Part shown: positions 36,511 through 44,309 of the stretch, piece by piece | Layout: each line of letters starts with the position of its first letter | How positions within the stretch are numbered: position 1 is the first letter of the stretch | Assembly: GCA_050015575.1 (NCBI GenBank) | Contig: JBEKBD010000001.1 | Span: forward strand, 1 to 64,000 | Direction: 5' to 3' | Source of the DNA: Roseiarcus sp050015575 | GTDB lineage: Bacteria; Pseudomonadota; Alphaproteobacteria; Rhizobiales; Beijerinckiaceae | DNA: 64,000 bases | The notes under the pieces: model-generated | The model's database searches: none | What the model saw: only the letters and a program-made list of their open reading frames with translations | What the model was told of the DNA's origin: nothing | Program-made: the position numbers and the translations under genes

Positions 36511-37926
36511 CTATCGTTCGCGAGCCGCAACGCTCTCCAGCCGAAGCGGCAAGCGGGTCGCGGCGAGGAAGGTCAAAGCGTGAAGGCCGCCGAGCAGCGC
36601 GAACGCCAAAGCGTAGGCGGTTGAAACCGAAGCGCCGGCGACAGGCGATCCGAGCTTCCACGCCAGGACAGAAGCGCAAAGCGTCGTCATCGTCGGGCCG
36701 CCGAGACGCTGGACAATGTTGAGCGAGGTTGTCGCCATCGGCAGGTCATGGCGGCTGACCGACGCATAGGCGGCGGCCATCGACGGCAGCCCCACCGCGC
36801 CCATCCCCATCCCGCGGAGGAAAAGAGCGGGGAGAAACACAATCAGGTCGAGACCGTGGATAGCGAGGACCGCCAGCGGCGCCGTGGCGAGGAAGGCCAG
36901 CAGCGCGCCGCCTGCGGACACTGGACGGTTGCCGAATCGCTCCGTTAACGCGCCCATCAGCGGGGTGGAGAACATCACGCCCATCCCCAGCGGCGCGAGC
37001 ATCCATCCCATTTCGCCCGGCGCGCGACCGCACGCCTGAATGAGAAAGGCCGGGATGAGCATCTGGCCGGCGAATAATCCGCCGTTCGACAGAAACTGCG
37101 TGACGGCGACGGTCGAAAAGACGTCGCTCTTGAATAGGCGCAGATCGACCAGCGCGTCGTCGCCCTTCCGCCGGGCAGTCCAAAGGAAGAGAGCGATCAT
37201 CGCCGCGCCGACGGCGAAGTAGCCGCGGCCAGGCGCCTGGCCGATCCCCTCCGCGCCATAAAGGACCATCGCCAAACCGGGCGACAGCAAAGCCAGACCG
37301 AGCCAATCCAGACGCCGGCCCTTCGTCTCGTGGCGATCGCTGGGCAGGAACAACGCCGTCATCAGGATCGCGACGGCGCCGACCGGCAGATTGACCAGAA
37401 AGAGCCAGCGCCAGGACGCGTATTGCAGGATGGCGCCGGCGAAGACGGGGCCGAACACCGGCGCCAGCAGGACTGGGAAAGACATATAGCCCGCCACGCG
37501 CGCCATATGCTGACCCGCCGCCCGGGCGACCATCATCTGCGCCATGGGGGCCAGCAGACCGCCGCTGACGCCCTGCAAGACGCGGAACGCGATCAGCGAC
37601 GGCGCCGACCAGGCGAGACCGCACAGCGCCGACGACACCGTGAAGGCCGAGAAGCACCAGAGATAGAGCGCCTTCGCGCCGATCCGGTCGACCAGCCATC
37701 CGTTCAGCGGCAGCACCAGGGTCAGCGCCAGCAGATAACCGCTGGTGACCCACTGGATGGTCGACAGATCGGCGTGCAAATCCGCCGCCAGATTCGACAG
37801 CGAGACGTTGACGATCGTCGCGTCGAGCTGTGACAGCAGCGCGCCGAACAGCGCGACGGCGGAGACTTTCCAGACGGAGGGGTCGAGCCGATGGGCGGGG
37901 TCGGCGTCCGCGCTCCTATCCGTCAC
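36511..37926 (-). CDS. DHA2-type multidrug efflux transporter
   Basis: Major facilitator protein of 471 residues, EmrB/QacA-like, with about 13-14 helices. LFGALLSQLDATIVNVSLSNLAADL in helix 1, WVTSGYLLALTLVLPLNGWLVDRIGAK in helix 2 and loop, and RVLQGVSGGLLAPMAQ in helix 4-5 are typical of drug/H+ antiporters. The GTG start (37924-37926) overlaps the stop of the small upstream gene. It is the last gene of the MarR-controlled operon. Substrate unknown. Confidence 0.9.
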   Translation of the reverse strand: MTDRSADADPAHRLDPSVWKVSAVALFGALLSQLDATIVNVSLSNLAADLHADLSTIQWVTSGYLLALTLVLPLNGWLVDRIGAKALYLWCFSAFTVSSALCGLAWSAPSLIAFRVLQGVSGGLLAPMAQMMVARAAGQHMARVAGYMSFPVLLAPVFGPVFAGAILQYASWRWLFLVNLPVGAVAILMTALFLPSDRHETKGRRLDWLGLALLSPGLAMVLYGAEGIGQAPGRGYFAVGAAMIALFLWTARRKGDDALVDLRLFKSDVFSTVAVTQFLSNGGLFAGQMLIPAFLIQACGRAPGEMGWMLAPLGMGVMFSTPLMGALTERFGNRPVSAGGALLAFLATAPLAVLAIHGLDLIVFLPALFLRGMGMGAVGLPSMAAAYASVSRHDLPMATTSLNIVQRLGGPTMTTLCASVLAWKLGSPVAGASVSTAYALAFALLGGLHALTFLAATRLPLRLESVAARER

Positions 37927-38264
37927 GAGCCGGCGGGCGAATTGCCGCCGTGAAACCGCCCGAAACCGCGCGCGGACACGACGCTGATAAGGAGGCCTCC
38001 CAAACCTGCGGCGACAATGTTGTCGGCGGCGCGGAAATCGAAGTCGCCCACGCGGACGACGAGAAGATAGGCGAGGACGAAGTTGGCGAAACCCCACAGC
38101 GCGTTCACGGTCGACGACGAGAGGCCTTGCCCCGGCGGTTTGGCGAACGGGCTCTGAAACGGCCGCCCCGTCACGCCGCTGACGAAATGCGGAACGGCGT
38201 TGGCGAGACAGGCGCCGCCGCAGAAATAGGACGCGTCGCTCAACCAATCCACGGTGACGGGCAT
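37923..38264 (-). CDS. Small membrane protein of the MarR operon
   Basis: A 113-residue protein with about two to three hydrophobic segments (ALWGFANFVLAYLLVVRV, NIVAAGLGGLLISVVSARGF). I do not recognise a family. It lies between the MarR gene and the efflux transporter, with a GTGA overlap into the latter, so it is co-expressed and may assist or accompany the pump. The same frame continues upstream for many codons but only this portion is coding. Confidence 0.7.
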   Translation of the reverse strand: MPVTVDWLSDASYFCGGACLANAVPHFVSGVTGRPFQSPFAKPPGQGLSSSTVNALWGFANFVLAYLLVVRVGDFDFRAADNIVAAGLGGLLISVVSARGFGRFHGGNSPAGS

Positions 38265-38320
38265 CTGTGTCTCCCAAAGGTTCCAAAGATCTTGCTCGGC
38301 GGCGCCGACCGCTTTGCGTG

Positions 38321-38758
38321 TCAGGGGTCGCCGACCCGCCGGATGACAGGGACGGCGGCGGCGAGCGTTGTGAGCGCGGCGGGATCGAGCTCGGCGAGGA
38401 CGCCGACCAGCCAGTTGCGCTTGGCGGCGCGATGCCGGATTCTCACCGCCGCGCCCGCCTGGGTCAAAGCGAACAGCACCTGTCGCCGATCGGTCGGATG
38501 GGGCCGGCGCTCGACCAGTCCGTCTTGCTCCAGACTTGCGAGGATGACGCCCATCGACTGTGGCGTCATCGCCTCGGCGCGCGCCAGATCGGCGGTGGTC
38601 GTCGGGCCGCCCTGCTCGAGGCGGGACAAAGCGGCCATCTGGGAAATGGCCAGCTCGCTCGGATTGGCTTCCGCGCGCAGCCGTCGCAACAGCCTGCCGA
38701 TCGCCGTCGTCAGGTCCGCGGCGAGACGGTCCAAGGAGGGGTCGGGTTCGACGGCCAT
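38321..38758 (-). CDS. MarR-family regulator
   Basis: A 145-residue winged-helix repressor: PSELAISQMAALSRLEQGGPTTTADLARAEAMTPQSMGVILASLEQDGLVERRPHPTDRRQV covers the recognition helix and the conserved wing DRR. ATG 38758 is chosen because the upstream in-frame ATG (38827) would place a perfect palindrome inside the gene. It heads an operon with a small membrane protein and an efflux pump and probably represses it until a drug-like ligand binds. Confidence 0.88.
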   Translation of the reverse strand: MAVEPDPSLDRLAADLTTAIGRLLRRLRAEANPSELAISQMAALSRLEQGGPTTTADLARAEAMTPQSMGVILASLEQDGLVERRPHPTDRRQVLFALTQAGAAVRIRHRAAKRNWLVGVLAELDPAALTTLAAAVPVIRRVGDP

Positions 38759-38783
38759 AACCGCATCGTAGACAACGGCAGGT

Positions 38784-38797
38784 AAACTTGCAAGTTT
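38784..38797. promoter_or_regulatory. 14-bp palindrome, probable MarR operator
   Basis: AAACTTGCAAGTTT, a perfect palindrome 26 bp before the marR start. Its CTTGCAAG core is common in MarR-family sites, so autorepression of the operon is likely. Confidence 0.65.
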
Positions 38798-38845
38798 GTC
38801 TTCTAATTTGGCGAGTCGGCGCGGCATGGCCGGCCCCGCATCGAT

Positions 38846-39601
38846 TCAGCCGCGTCTCCCCGCCGGGTAATCGATTCGCATGAGATAGAGCCCGCACGCC
38901 GGCGCGACCTGCCCGCAGCGGCTGCGATCGGCGGCTGCGAGCGCCGCCTCGAGATCCGCCGCGCTCCATCGGCCGAGCCCGACCTCGACCAGCGAGCCGA
39001 CCATCGAGCGCACTTGTCGATGCAGAAAGGATAGCGCGGCGACGGAAAATTCGACGCGGTCGCCGTCGCGCGTCACGTCGAGCCGCGCCAGGGTGCGCAC
39101 CGGCGATTTGGCCTGGCATTGGGAATCGCGAAAGGTGGAGAAGTCGTGCCGGCCGATCAGCGCCCGCGCCGCCTCCTGCATCGCCGCGGCGTCGAGCCGG
39201 CGCTTGACCTGCCAGGCGCGGCCGCGCTCGAAGGTCAACGGCGCGCGCCGGTTGACGATGCGATAGAGATAGCAGCGCATCGCCGCGCTGCGGCGGGCGT
39301 CGAAATCGTCGCTCGCCGGCTCGGCTGCGAGCACCGCGATCGGCTGGGGCGCGAGATGCGCGTTGATCGCCTCGCCGAGGCGCCAGCCGCGCCACTCGCG
39401 CTCGAGATCGACGTGCGCGACCTGCCCCATCGCATGAACCCCGGCGTCGGTGCGGCCGGCGCCGTGAACGATGAGGCTCTCGCCGGTCAGCGCGAAGAGC
39501 GCCTCTTCCAGCGCCTGCTGGATCGACGCGCCGTTCGCCTGACGCTGCCAACCCGCGTAATTCGCGCCGTCGTATTCGATCGTCAGCTTGTAGCGCGGCA
39601 T
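38846..39601 (-). CDS. truA: tRNA pseudouridine(38-40) synthase
   Basis: Modifies the anticodon arm of many tRNAs. The 251-residue protein starts MPRYKLTIEYDGANYAGWQRQ and carries the active-site GRTDAGVHAMGQVAH with the catalytic Asp, plus FLHRQVRSMVGSLVEVGLGR near the C terminus. Intact. Confidence 0.96.
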   Translation of the reverse strand: MPRYKLTIEYDGANYAGWQRQANGASIQQALEEALFALTGESLIVHGAGRTDAGVHAMGQVAHVDLEREWRGWRLGEAINAHLAPQPIAVLAAEPASDDFDARRSAAMRCYLYRIVNRRAPLTFERGRAWQVKRRLDAAAMQEAARALIGRHDFSTFRDSQCQAKSPVRTLARLDVTRDGDRVEFSVAALSFLHRQVRSMVGSLVEVGLGRWSAADLEAALAAADRSRCGQVAPACGLYLMRIDYPAGRRG

Positions 39602-39610
39602 CGCCCCCGC

Positions 39611-40609
39611 CTAGACCGTCAGCACGATCTTGCCGAAATGCGCGGAGCTTTCGATGCGCCGATGCGCCTCGGCCGCCGCGGCGAGGGGAAAGACCGAATC
39701 GATGACCGGCTTGCAGCGCCCCTGAGCCAGCAGCGGCCACACCCTGGCGCGCAGCGCCTCGGCGATCGCCGCCTTTTCGCCGACCGTGCGCGGGCGCAGG
39801 GTCGAGCCGGTGTGAAAGAGCCGCTTGGCCATGAGGACCTGCAAGTCGATCTCGCTTTTTTGTCCGTGCAGGAACGCGATCTGCACGATGCGCCCGTCGC
39901 GCGCCGCGGCGGCGTAGTTGCGCGCGACGTAATCGCCGCCGACCATGTCGAGAATGACGTCGGCGCCCTTGCCGCCGGTCGCGGCGAGCGTCGCCAGGAC
40001 GAAGTCTTCCGTGCGGTAGTTGACCGCAAGGTCGGCGCCGAGCCCGACGCACGCCTTCGCCTTTTCGTCCGAGCCCACGGTCGCGATGACGCGCGCGCCG
40101 AACGCCTTGGCGAACTGGATCGCGGTCGCGCCGATCCCGGAGCCTCCACCATGCACGAGCAGCGTCTCGCCGGCCTTCAGCGCGCCGCGCTCGAAGACGT
40201 TGGTCCAGACGGTGAAGGCGGTTTCGGGAATCGCCGCGGCCTCGACCGGAGAAAGCCCGGCGGGAACCGGCAGCGCGTTGCTTTCATGGACGACGCAATA
40301 TTCGGCGTAGCCGCCGCCGGGCGCCAGCGCCGTGACGCGCGCGCCGAGCGCGTGGCGCGACGCGCCGGGCCCGAGCGCGACTGTTTCGCCCGCGACTTCC
40401 AGGCCGAGGACGTCCGAAGCGCCGGGCGGCGGCTGATAATGGCCCTGGCGCTGCAAGACGTCGGGACGGTTGACGCCCGCCGCTTCGACCCGGACGAGGA
40501 TTTCGCCGGCGCCGGGAATAGGGCGCGGCCGGGTCTGAAGCTCCAGAACCTCCGGCCCGCCGGGACGGGTCGCGACGATCGCGCGCATGGTTTCGGGCAG
40601 TTCGGGCAT
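39611..40609 (-). CDS. NAD(P)H quinone oxidoreductase (Qor-type)
   Basis: Zinc-free medium-chain reductase of 332 residues: MRAIVATRPGGPEVLEL start, VNRPDVLQRQGHY, ALAPGGGYAEYCVV, and the Rossmann motif LVHGGGSGIGATAIQFAKAFGARVI. Members reduce quinones with NADPH and help against electrophiles. ATG 40609 has AGAGG upstream. It follows the GST gene on the same strand. Confidence 0.9.
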   Translation of the reverse strand: MPELPETMRAIVATRPGGPEVLELQTRPRPIPGAGEILVRVEAAGVNRPDVLQRQGHYQPPPGASDVLGLEVAGETVALGPGASRHALGARVTALAPGGGYAEYCVVHESNALPVPAGLSPVEAAAIPETAFTVWTNVFERGALKAGETLLVHGGGSGIGATAIQFAKAFGARVIATVGSDEKAKACVGLGADLAVNYRTEDFVLATLAATGGKGADVILDMVGGDYVARNYAAAARDGRIVQIAFLHGQKSEIDLQVLMAKRLFHTGSTLRPRTVGEKAAIAEALRARVWPLLAQGRCKPVIDSVFPLAAAAEAHRRIESSAHFGKIVLTV

Positions 40610-40662
40610 GGTCGCGGCCTCTCGAAGATCTCGCGGGTTGTCGGACGCGCCGAGGCGCCGAG

Positions 40663-41307
40663 TCAATGCGCGGGCGCGACGGGCGCGGTTGCGCCGTCGA
40701 GCGCTGGGGCGGCGCGGAACGCCGGCAACGCTTCGGCGCGCGCCGAGAACGCGGCGAGCCGGGGGCAACGCGTCTTATCGACGATGTCGGCGAGCAGGAT
40801 CTGGGTGAAGCCGAACGCGCAGACGACGCTGATGTCGGCGAGGCCGAGATCGCCGCCGCCGATCCAGCCCGCGCTCGGCAGTTCGCGCTCCAGCGCTTCG
40901 AGCCCCGCGCTCAATTGCCGTTCGACCCGCGCGATCCAGGGTTCGCTGCGACGTTCGGGCGGCCGCAGCGCCCGCTCGTAGTGGCGCTGCACCGCCTTTT
41001 CCATCACGGTCAGCGCGAGGCCGGTCGCCCGCAAGGCGCCGAGCCGCGCGGCGGGCGCGCGCGGCGTCAAAGCGGCGAGCGCGGGCGAAACGGAAGCGAG
41101 ATAGTCGAGGATGACGCTCGAATCCATCAGCACGGCGCCATCGTCGGCGACGAGGGTCGGCGCCTTGAGCAGCGGATTGATTTTCGTGAATTGGTCGACG
41201 TGGCGGAACAGCGAAATCGGCCGGTGGGTGAAGGGAACCCCCGCGGCGAGCATCGCCACCGCCACGCGGCGCACATAAGGCGAATCGAGCATTCCGATGA
41301 GCTGCAT
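40663..41307 (-). CDS. Glutathione S-transferase family protein
   Basis: A 214-residue GST. The thioredoxin-like N domain is MQLIGMLDSPYVRRVAVAML with VDQFTKINPLLKAPTLV and the glutathione-binding LMDSSVILDYL; the helical C domain includes WIGGGDLGLADISVVCAFGF. Substrate unknown; it would use glutathione made by GshB. Adjacent to the quinone reductase and AhpD-like genes, suggesting a small detoxification group. Confidence 0.92.
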   Translation of the reverse strand: MQLIGMLDSPYVRRVAVAMLAAGVPFTHRPISLFRHVDQFTKINPLLKAPTLVADDGAVLMDSSVILDYLASVSPALAALTPRAPAARLGALRATGLALTVMEKAVQRHYERALRPPERRSEPWIARVERQLSAGLEALERELPSAGWIGGGDLGLADISVVCAFGFTQILLADIVDKTRCPRLAAFSARAEALPAFRAAPALDGATAPVAPAH

Positions 41308-41385
41308 GGCCCCGTTCCCCTGCTTCCCCCGCGCGCCGCGCGTCGGCGAACCGTGTTCCGATGCGGGCGCGCCCGACGACGAGGC

Positions 41386-41745
41386 TCAGGATCGCCCGGC
41401 CGCGCCGCGTCGGTAGGCCGCGTCCATCGCTTCCAAGGCGAAGCGCGCGGCGACGGTCGCGGGGCCGCCGCCCATTTCCATGCCCACCCCGACCGCTTCC
41501 AACACCTCCTCGAAGCTGGCGTTGGCGCGGGCGGCCTGCTCGATATGCCACTGCATGCAGGATTCGCAGTTGATGACGACCGAGATGCCGACGGCGACGA
41601 GCTCCTTGTGCCTCTTCGACAAAGCGCCGTCGGCGTAAGCCGCCTGCTCCATGGTCAGAAAGGCCTTGTAGACGTTGGAATCCAGCGCCAGCAGCCGCTG
41701 ATGCGCCCTCTCGCGCCGTTCTGCGATCGCTTTCAAGTCGCTCAT
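41386..41745 (-). CDS. Carboxymuconolactone decarboxylase / AhpD-like protein
   Basis: A 119-residue helical protein. The block LVAVGISVVINCESCMQWHIEQAARANASFEEV contains the CxxC-plus-His motif of AhpD-type disulfide reductases, which favours a peroxide or redox role over lactone decarboxylation. Start at ATG 41745 (MSDLKAIAERRE). Confidence 0.87.
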   Translation of the reverse strand: MSDLKAIAERRERAHQRLLALDSNVYKAFLTMEQAAYADGALSKRHKELVAVGISVVINCESCMQWHIEQAARANASFEEVLEAVGVGMEMGGGPATVAARFALEAMDAAYRRGAAGRS

Positions 41746-42053
41746 GTCGCGATGTCTCCCCGATCGGCTCAACCTATCGGACGCCTCGAACAACCTCAAT
41801 CCGGAGCGGGCCGATCTCGGTCGTGACGCGGGCGCGGCCCCAGCGTCGAAGAAAAGCCCGAAGCGCCGCCGCCGTGCGGCTTGCTTCGTCGCTGCCGCGT
41901 CACGAGGCGGGACGCGCCCGACATGCGGCGGGAGGATCGAGGGCCGGGCCCGTTCGCCGCCCGGCGTCCGACGCTTCGCACGGCAGCGCGCGCCGGCGCA
42001 TCGGCCGTTCAATCGACGCGCGGCTCGAAGGTTTCGCGAGCGGTCGAGTGTGT
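41746..42053. other. Gap upstream of the AhpD-like gene
   Basis: About 300 bp up to tRNA-Glu. No credible gene, repeat or integrase remnant is seen beside the tRNA. Confidence 0.5.
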
Positions 42054-42129
42054 TGGCGCTCCCAAGGGGGATCGAACCCCTGTTTTCGCCGTGAGAGGGC
42101 GACGTCCTGGGCCGCTAGACGATGGGAGC
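42054..42129 (-). tRNA. tRNA-Glu (CTC)
   Basis: 76-nt tRNA with encoded CCA. The minus strand begins GCTCCCATCGTCTAGCGG and ends TTGGGAGC plus G and CCA; the acceptor pairs over 7 bp, the T arm is GGTTCGATCC and the anticodon loop CTCTCAC gives CTC, reading GAG. Confidence 0.96.
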
Positions 42130-42248
42130 GCGGTCGCGGCGAGAGGGCGTTCTATATCGGCGCGACGGCGCGAAGGCAAGGCGAGCGACGCCGACTCGCC
42201 GTCCATGCGAGGGTCGATGAGCAGCCGCAGCGAGGCGCCGCGAAGCGC

Positions 42249-42893
42249 TCAATCCGGCGGCGGCGGGTAGGCCCTCAGGAACATCGCCACCGCGGCGTCG
42301 ACCGTGGCGTCGATCTCCTCGGTGGTGACCGTATCGACCATCGCGAACAGCACCCGCTTGAGGGTGTCGGCGGTGCACAGGTCGATGAATTGGCGCGCCG
42401 CCCGCTCGGTGTCGTCGACCGCCAGCTTCCCGGCGGCGACGAAGCGGTCGAGCCGCTCGGCGAGCAGGCGCACGCCGTAGAGCGGCCCGGCCTCGTAAAA
42501 CGCCCGGCCGAGGCGCGGGAATTTCGGCGCCGCGGCGACGACGACGCGCGCCTGGGCGAGCATATCCGGGCTGATGATCTTCGCCACCAGCCGCCGCCCA
42601 TAAGTGGCGAGCGCCGTCGCGGGCTCGGTCTCGTCGCCGGGAAACACGCACATCCGCTCGGCCTGCGTCGCGCGCTCTTCGCGAATCAGCGTTTCGAACA
42701 ATTGCTCCTTGGAGTCGAAGTAGGCGTACAGCGTTCCCTTGGAGACGCCGGCGGATTGCGCGATGTCGTTCATGCTGGCGCCGTCGAAGCCCTGCTGGTG
42801 AAAAACCGTTCGCGCGCCCTCCATGATCTGTCGCCGCTTGGCGCCGCCGTCGCCCGCGTGCGCGTCATGCCGCTCCAAGATCTCCGCACCCAT
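42249..42893 (-). CDS. TetR-family repressor of the EmrAB-like pump
   Basis: A 214-residue TetR protein with the HTH ARTVFHQQGFDGASMNDIAQ, SAGVSKGTLYAYFDSKEQLF near residue 30-70 and an AefR-like ligand domain (RQFIDLCTADTLKRVLFAMVD). ATG 42893 is chosen over 42965 because an operator lies between them. It is divergent from emrAB, with two identical operators in the spacer, so it almost certainly represses itself and the pump. Confidence 0.9.
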   Translation of the reverse strand: MGAEILERHDAHAGDGGAKRRQIMEGARTVFHQQGFDGASMNDIAQSAGVSKGTLYAYFDSKEQLFETLIREERATQAERMCVFPGDETEPATALATYGRRLVAKIISPDMLAQARVVVAAAPKFPRLGRAFYEAGPLYGVRLLAERLDRFVAAGKLAVDDTERAARQFIDLCTADTLKRVLFAMVDTVTTEEIDATVDAAVAMFLRAYPPPPD

Positions 42894-42931
42894 CGCCGCC
42901 GTCGCCTCCAAAAGGCCGAGTGAAAAAAATG

Positions 42932-42946
42932 ACCGAACCGTTCGGT
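42932..42946. promoter_or_regulatory. TetR operator 1
   Basis: ACCGAAC-C-GTTCGGT, a perfect 7-bp inverted repeat, 39 bp upstream of the tetR start. Confidence 0.85.
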
Positions 42947-42993
42947 TTGGTCTTGATTTAGTCACGAGCGCGAACTACGTCAATAACGAAATG

Positions 42994-43008
42994 ACCGAAC
43001 GGTTCGGT
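42994..43008. promoter_or_regulatory. TetR operator 2
   Basis: ACCGAAC-G-GTTCGGT, the same arms as operator 1, with centres 62 bp (about six helical turns) apart, and 20 bp before the emrA-like start. Spacing suits binding on one DNA face. Confidence 0.85.
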
Positions 43009-43028
43009 TTTACCCCGGGTGCTTCAGA

Positions 43029-44309
43029 ATGTCGCAGGACCAGACTCATTCTCCGTCGGTCGCGCTCGCGCCGACGCACGAACACCCGCCGATGGCCCCC
43101 TACGTGGCGCGCGACGCCGCCGTAGCGCCGGAGCCCGCCGCGCCGCCGACGGCGCGCCCGCCCCGTTCGCCCCGCCGTTTCATCCTGCCGGCGATCGCCC
43201 TCGCGGCGCTCGGCTACGGCGGCTACTTCGCCTGGGATTGGTTCGTCGAAGGACGCTTCCTCGTCACCACCGACGACGCCTATGTCGGCGCCGACACGGC
43301 GATCATCGCCGCCAAGGTCGCCGCCCACGTCGCCGAGGTCGCGGTCGCCGACAACGCCGTCGTCCACGCGGGCGATCTCTTGGTCAGGCTCGACGAGGGC
43401 GACTACCGTCTCGCGGTCGAGGCCGCCAAGGCCAAGATCGCCACTCAGGATGCGACGATCGCGCGCATCGGCCGGCAGATCGAGGCGCAGGACGCCGCGA
43501 TTGGGCAAGCCGCGGCGCAAGTCGACGCCGCGGCCGCGCAACAGCAAGGCGCCGAGGCCGACCAACAGCGCGCCGCGCTCGAATTCGATCGCTCGCAAAA
43601 GCTCGCGGAGACGAACTTCGGTTCGCAGCAACGCCTGGAGCAGGCCGCCGCCGACCGTGCGCGCACCGCCGCGGCCGCGGCCGCGGCGAACGCCGCCAAA
43701 GCCTCCGCCGAAGCGGCGCTCGCCGGGGCCAAGGACAATTTGGACGTGCTGAAGGCGCAGCAGACCGAGGCCGTGCGGGTGCGCGGCGAACTGGCCAACG
43801 CCGAGGAAAAGGCCGAGCGCGATCTTTCCTTCACCGAAATTCGCGCCCCCTTCGACGGCGTCGTCGGCAACAAGGCGGTCGAAGTCGGCCAGTACGCGCT
43901 GCCGGGCACGCGGCTGCTGGCGCTGGTTCCCCTGACCAGCGCCTATGTCGACGCCAATTTCAAGGAGACCCAGCTCGCCTCGATCCATCCCGGCCAGAAG
44001 GTCGACATCGCCGTCGATTCCTACGGCGGACGGGTGATCCCGGGCGTCGTCGTCTCGATCGCGCCGGCCTCGGGCGCGGAGTTCTCGCTGCTGCCGCCCG
44101 ACAACGCGACCGGCAACTTCACCAAGGTGGTGCAGCGCATCGCCGTCCGCATCGCGGTGGACCCCGAGGCGCTGAAGGAGGGAACGCTGCGGCCGGGCCT
44201 GTCGGTCGTGGCCTCGGTGCGCACCCGCGACGAAAGCCGGCCCAAGCCGACCCTGCTCGGCTTGTTCGGGTTCGGCGCCGCGGCCGGAGAACAGGGCGCG
44301 AGGCCGTGA
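43029..44309 (+). CDS. EmrA/HlyD-family membrane fusion protein
   Basis: Periplasmic adaptor of 426 residues for the transporter encoded next. A cytoplasmic Pro/Ala-rich N terminus is followed by one transmembrane helix (FILPAIALAALGYGGYFAW, about 51-70), the lipoyl halves around TTDDAYVGADTAIIAAKVAAHV and FTEIRAPFDGVVGN, a coiled-coil of Ala-rich helices (about 135-240) and a beta-barrel. The stop overlaps the next gene's GTG. Confidence 0.93.
   Translation: MSQDQTHSPSVALAPTHEHPPMAPYVARDAAVAPEPAAPPTARPPRSPRRFILPAIALAALGYGGYFAWDWFVEGRFLVTTDDAYVGADTAIIAAKVAAHVAEVAVADNAVVHAGDLLVRLDEGDYRLAVEAAKAKIATQDATIARIGRQIEAQDAAIGQAAAQVDAAAAQQQGAEADQQRAALEFDRSQKLAETNFGSQQRLEQAAADRARTAAAAAAANAAKASAEAALAGAKDNLDVLKAQQTEAVRVRGELANAEEKAERDLSFTEIRAPFDGVVGNKAVEVGQYALPGTRLLALVPLTSAYVDANFKETQLASIHPGQKVDIAVDSYGGRVIPGVVVSIAPASGAEFSLLPPDNATGNFTKVVQRIAVRIAVDPEALKEGTLRPGLSVVASVRTRDESRPKPTLLGLFGFGAAAGEQGARP

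Noticed and set aside
37923..40052. 709-codon minus-strand frame spanning the marR and truA loci
   Set aside because: Only its last 113 codons have coding character; the rest overlaps truA, qor and marR in other frames.
42054..42129. tRNA-Glu as an island attachment site
   Set aside because: No integrase, no repeated tRNA 3' end and ordinary genes on both sides.
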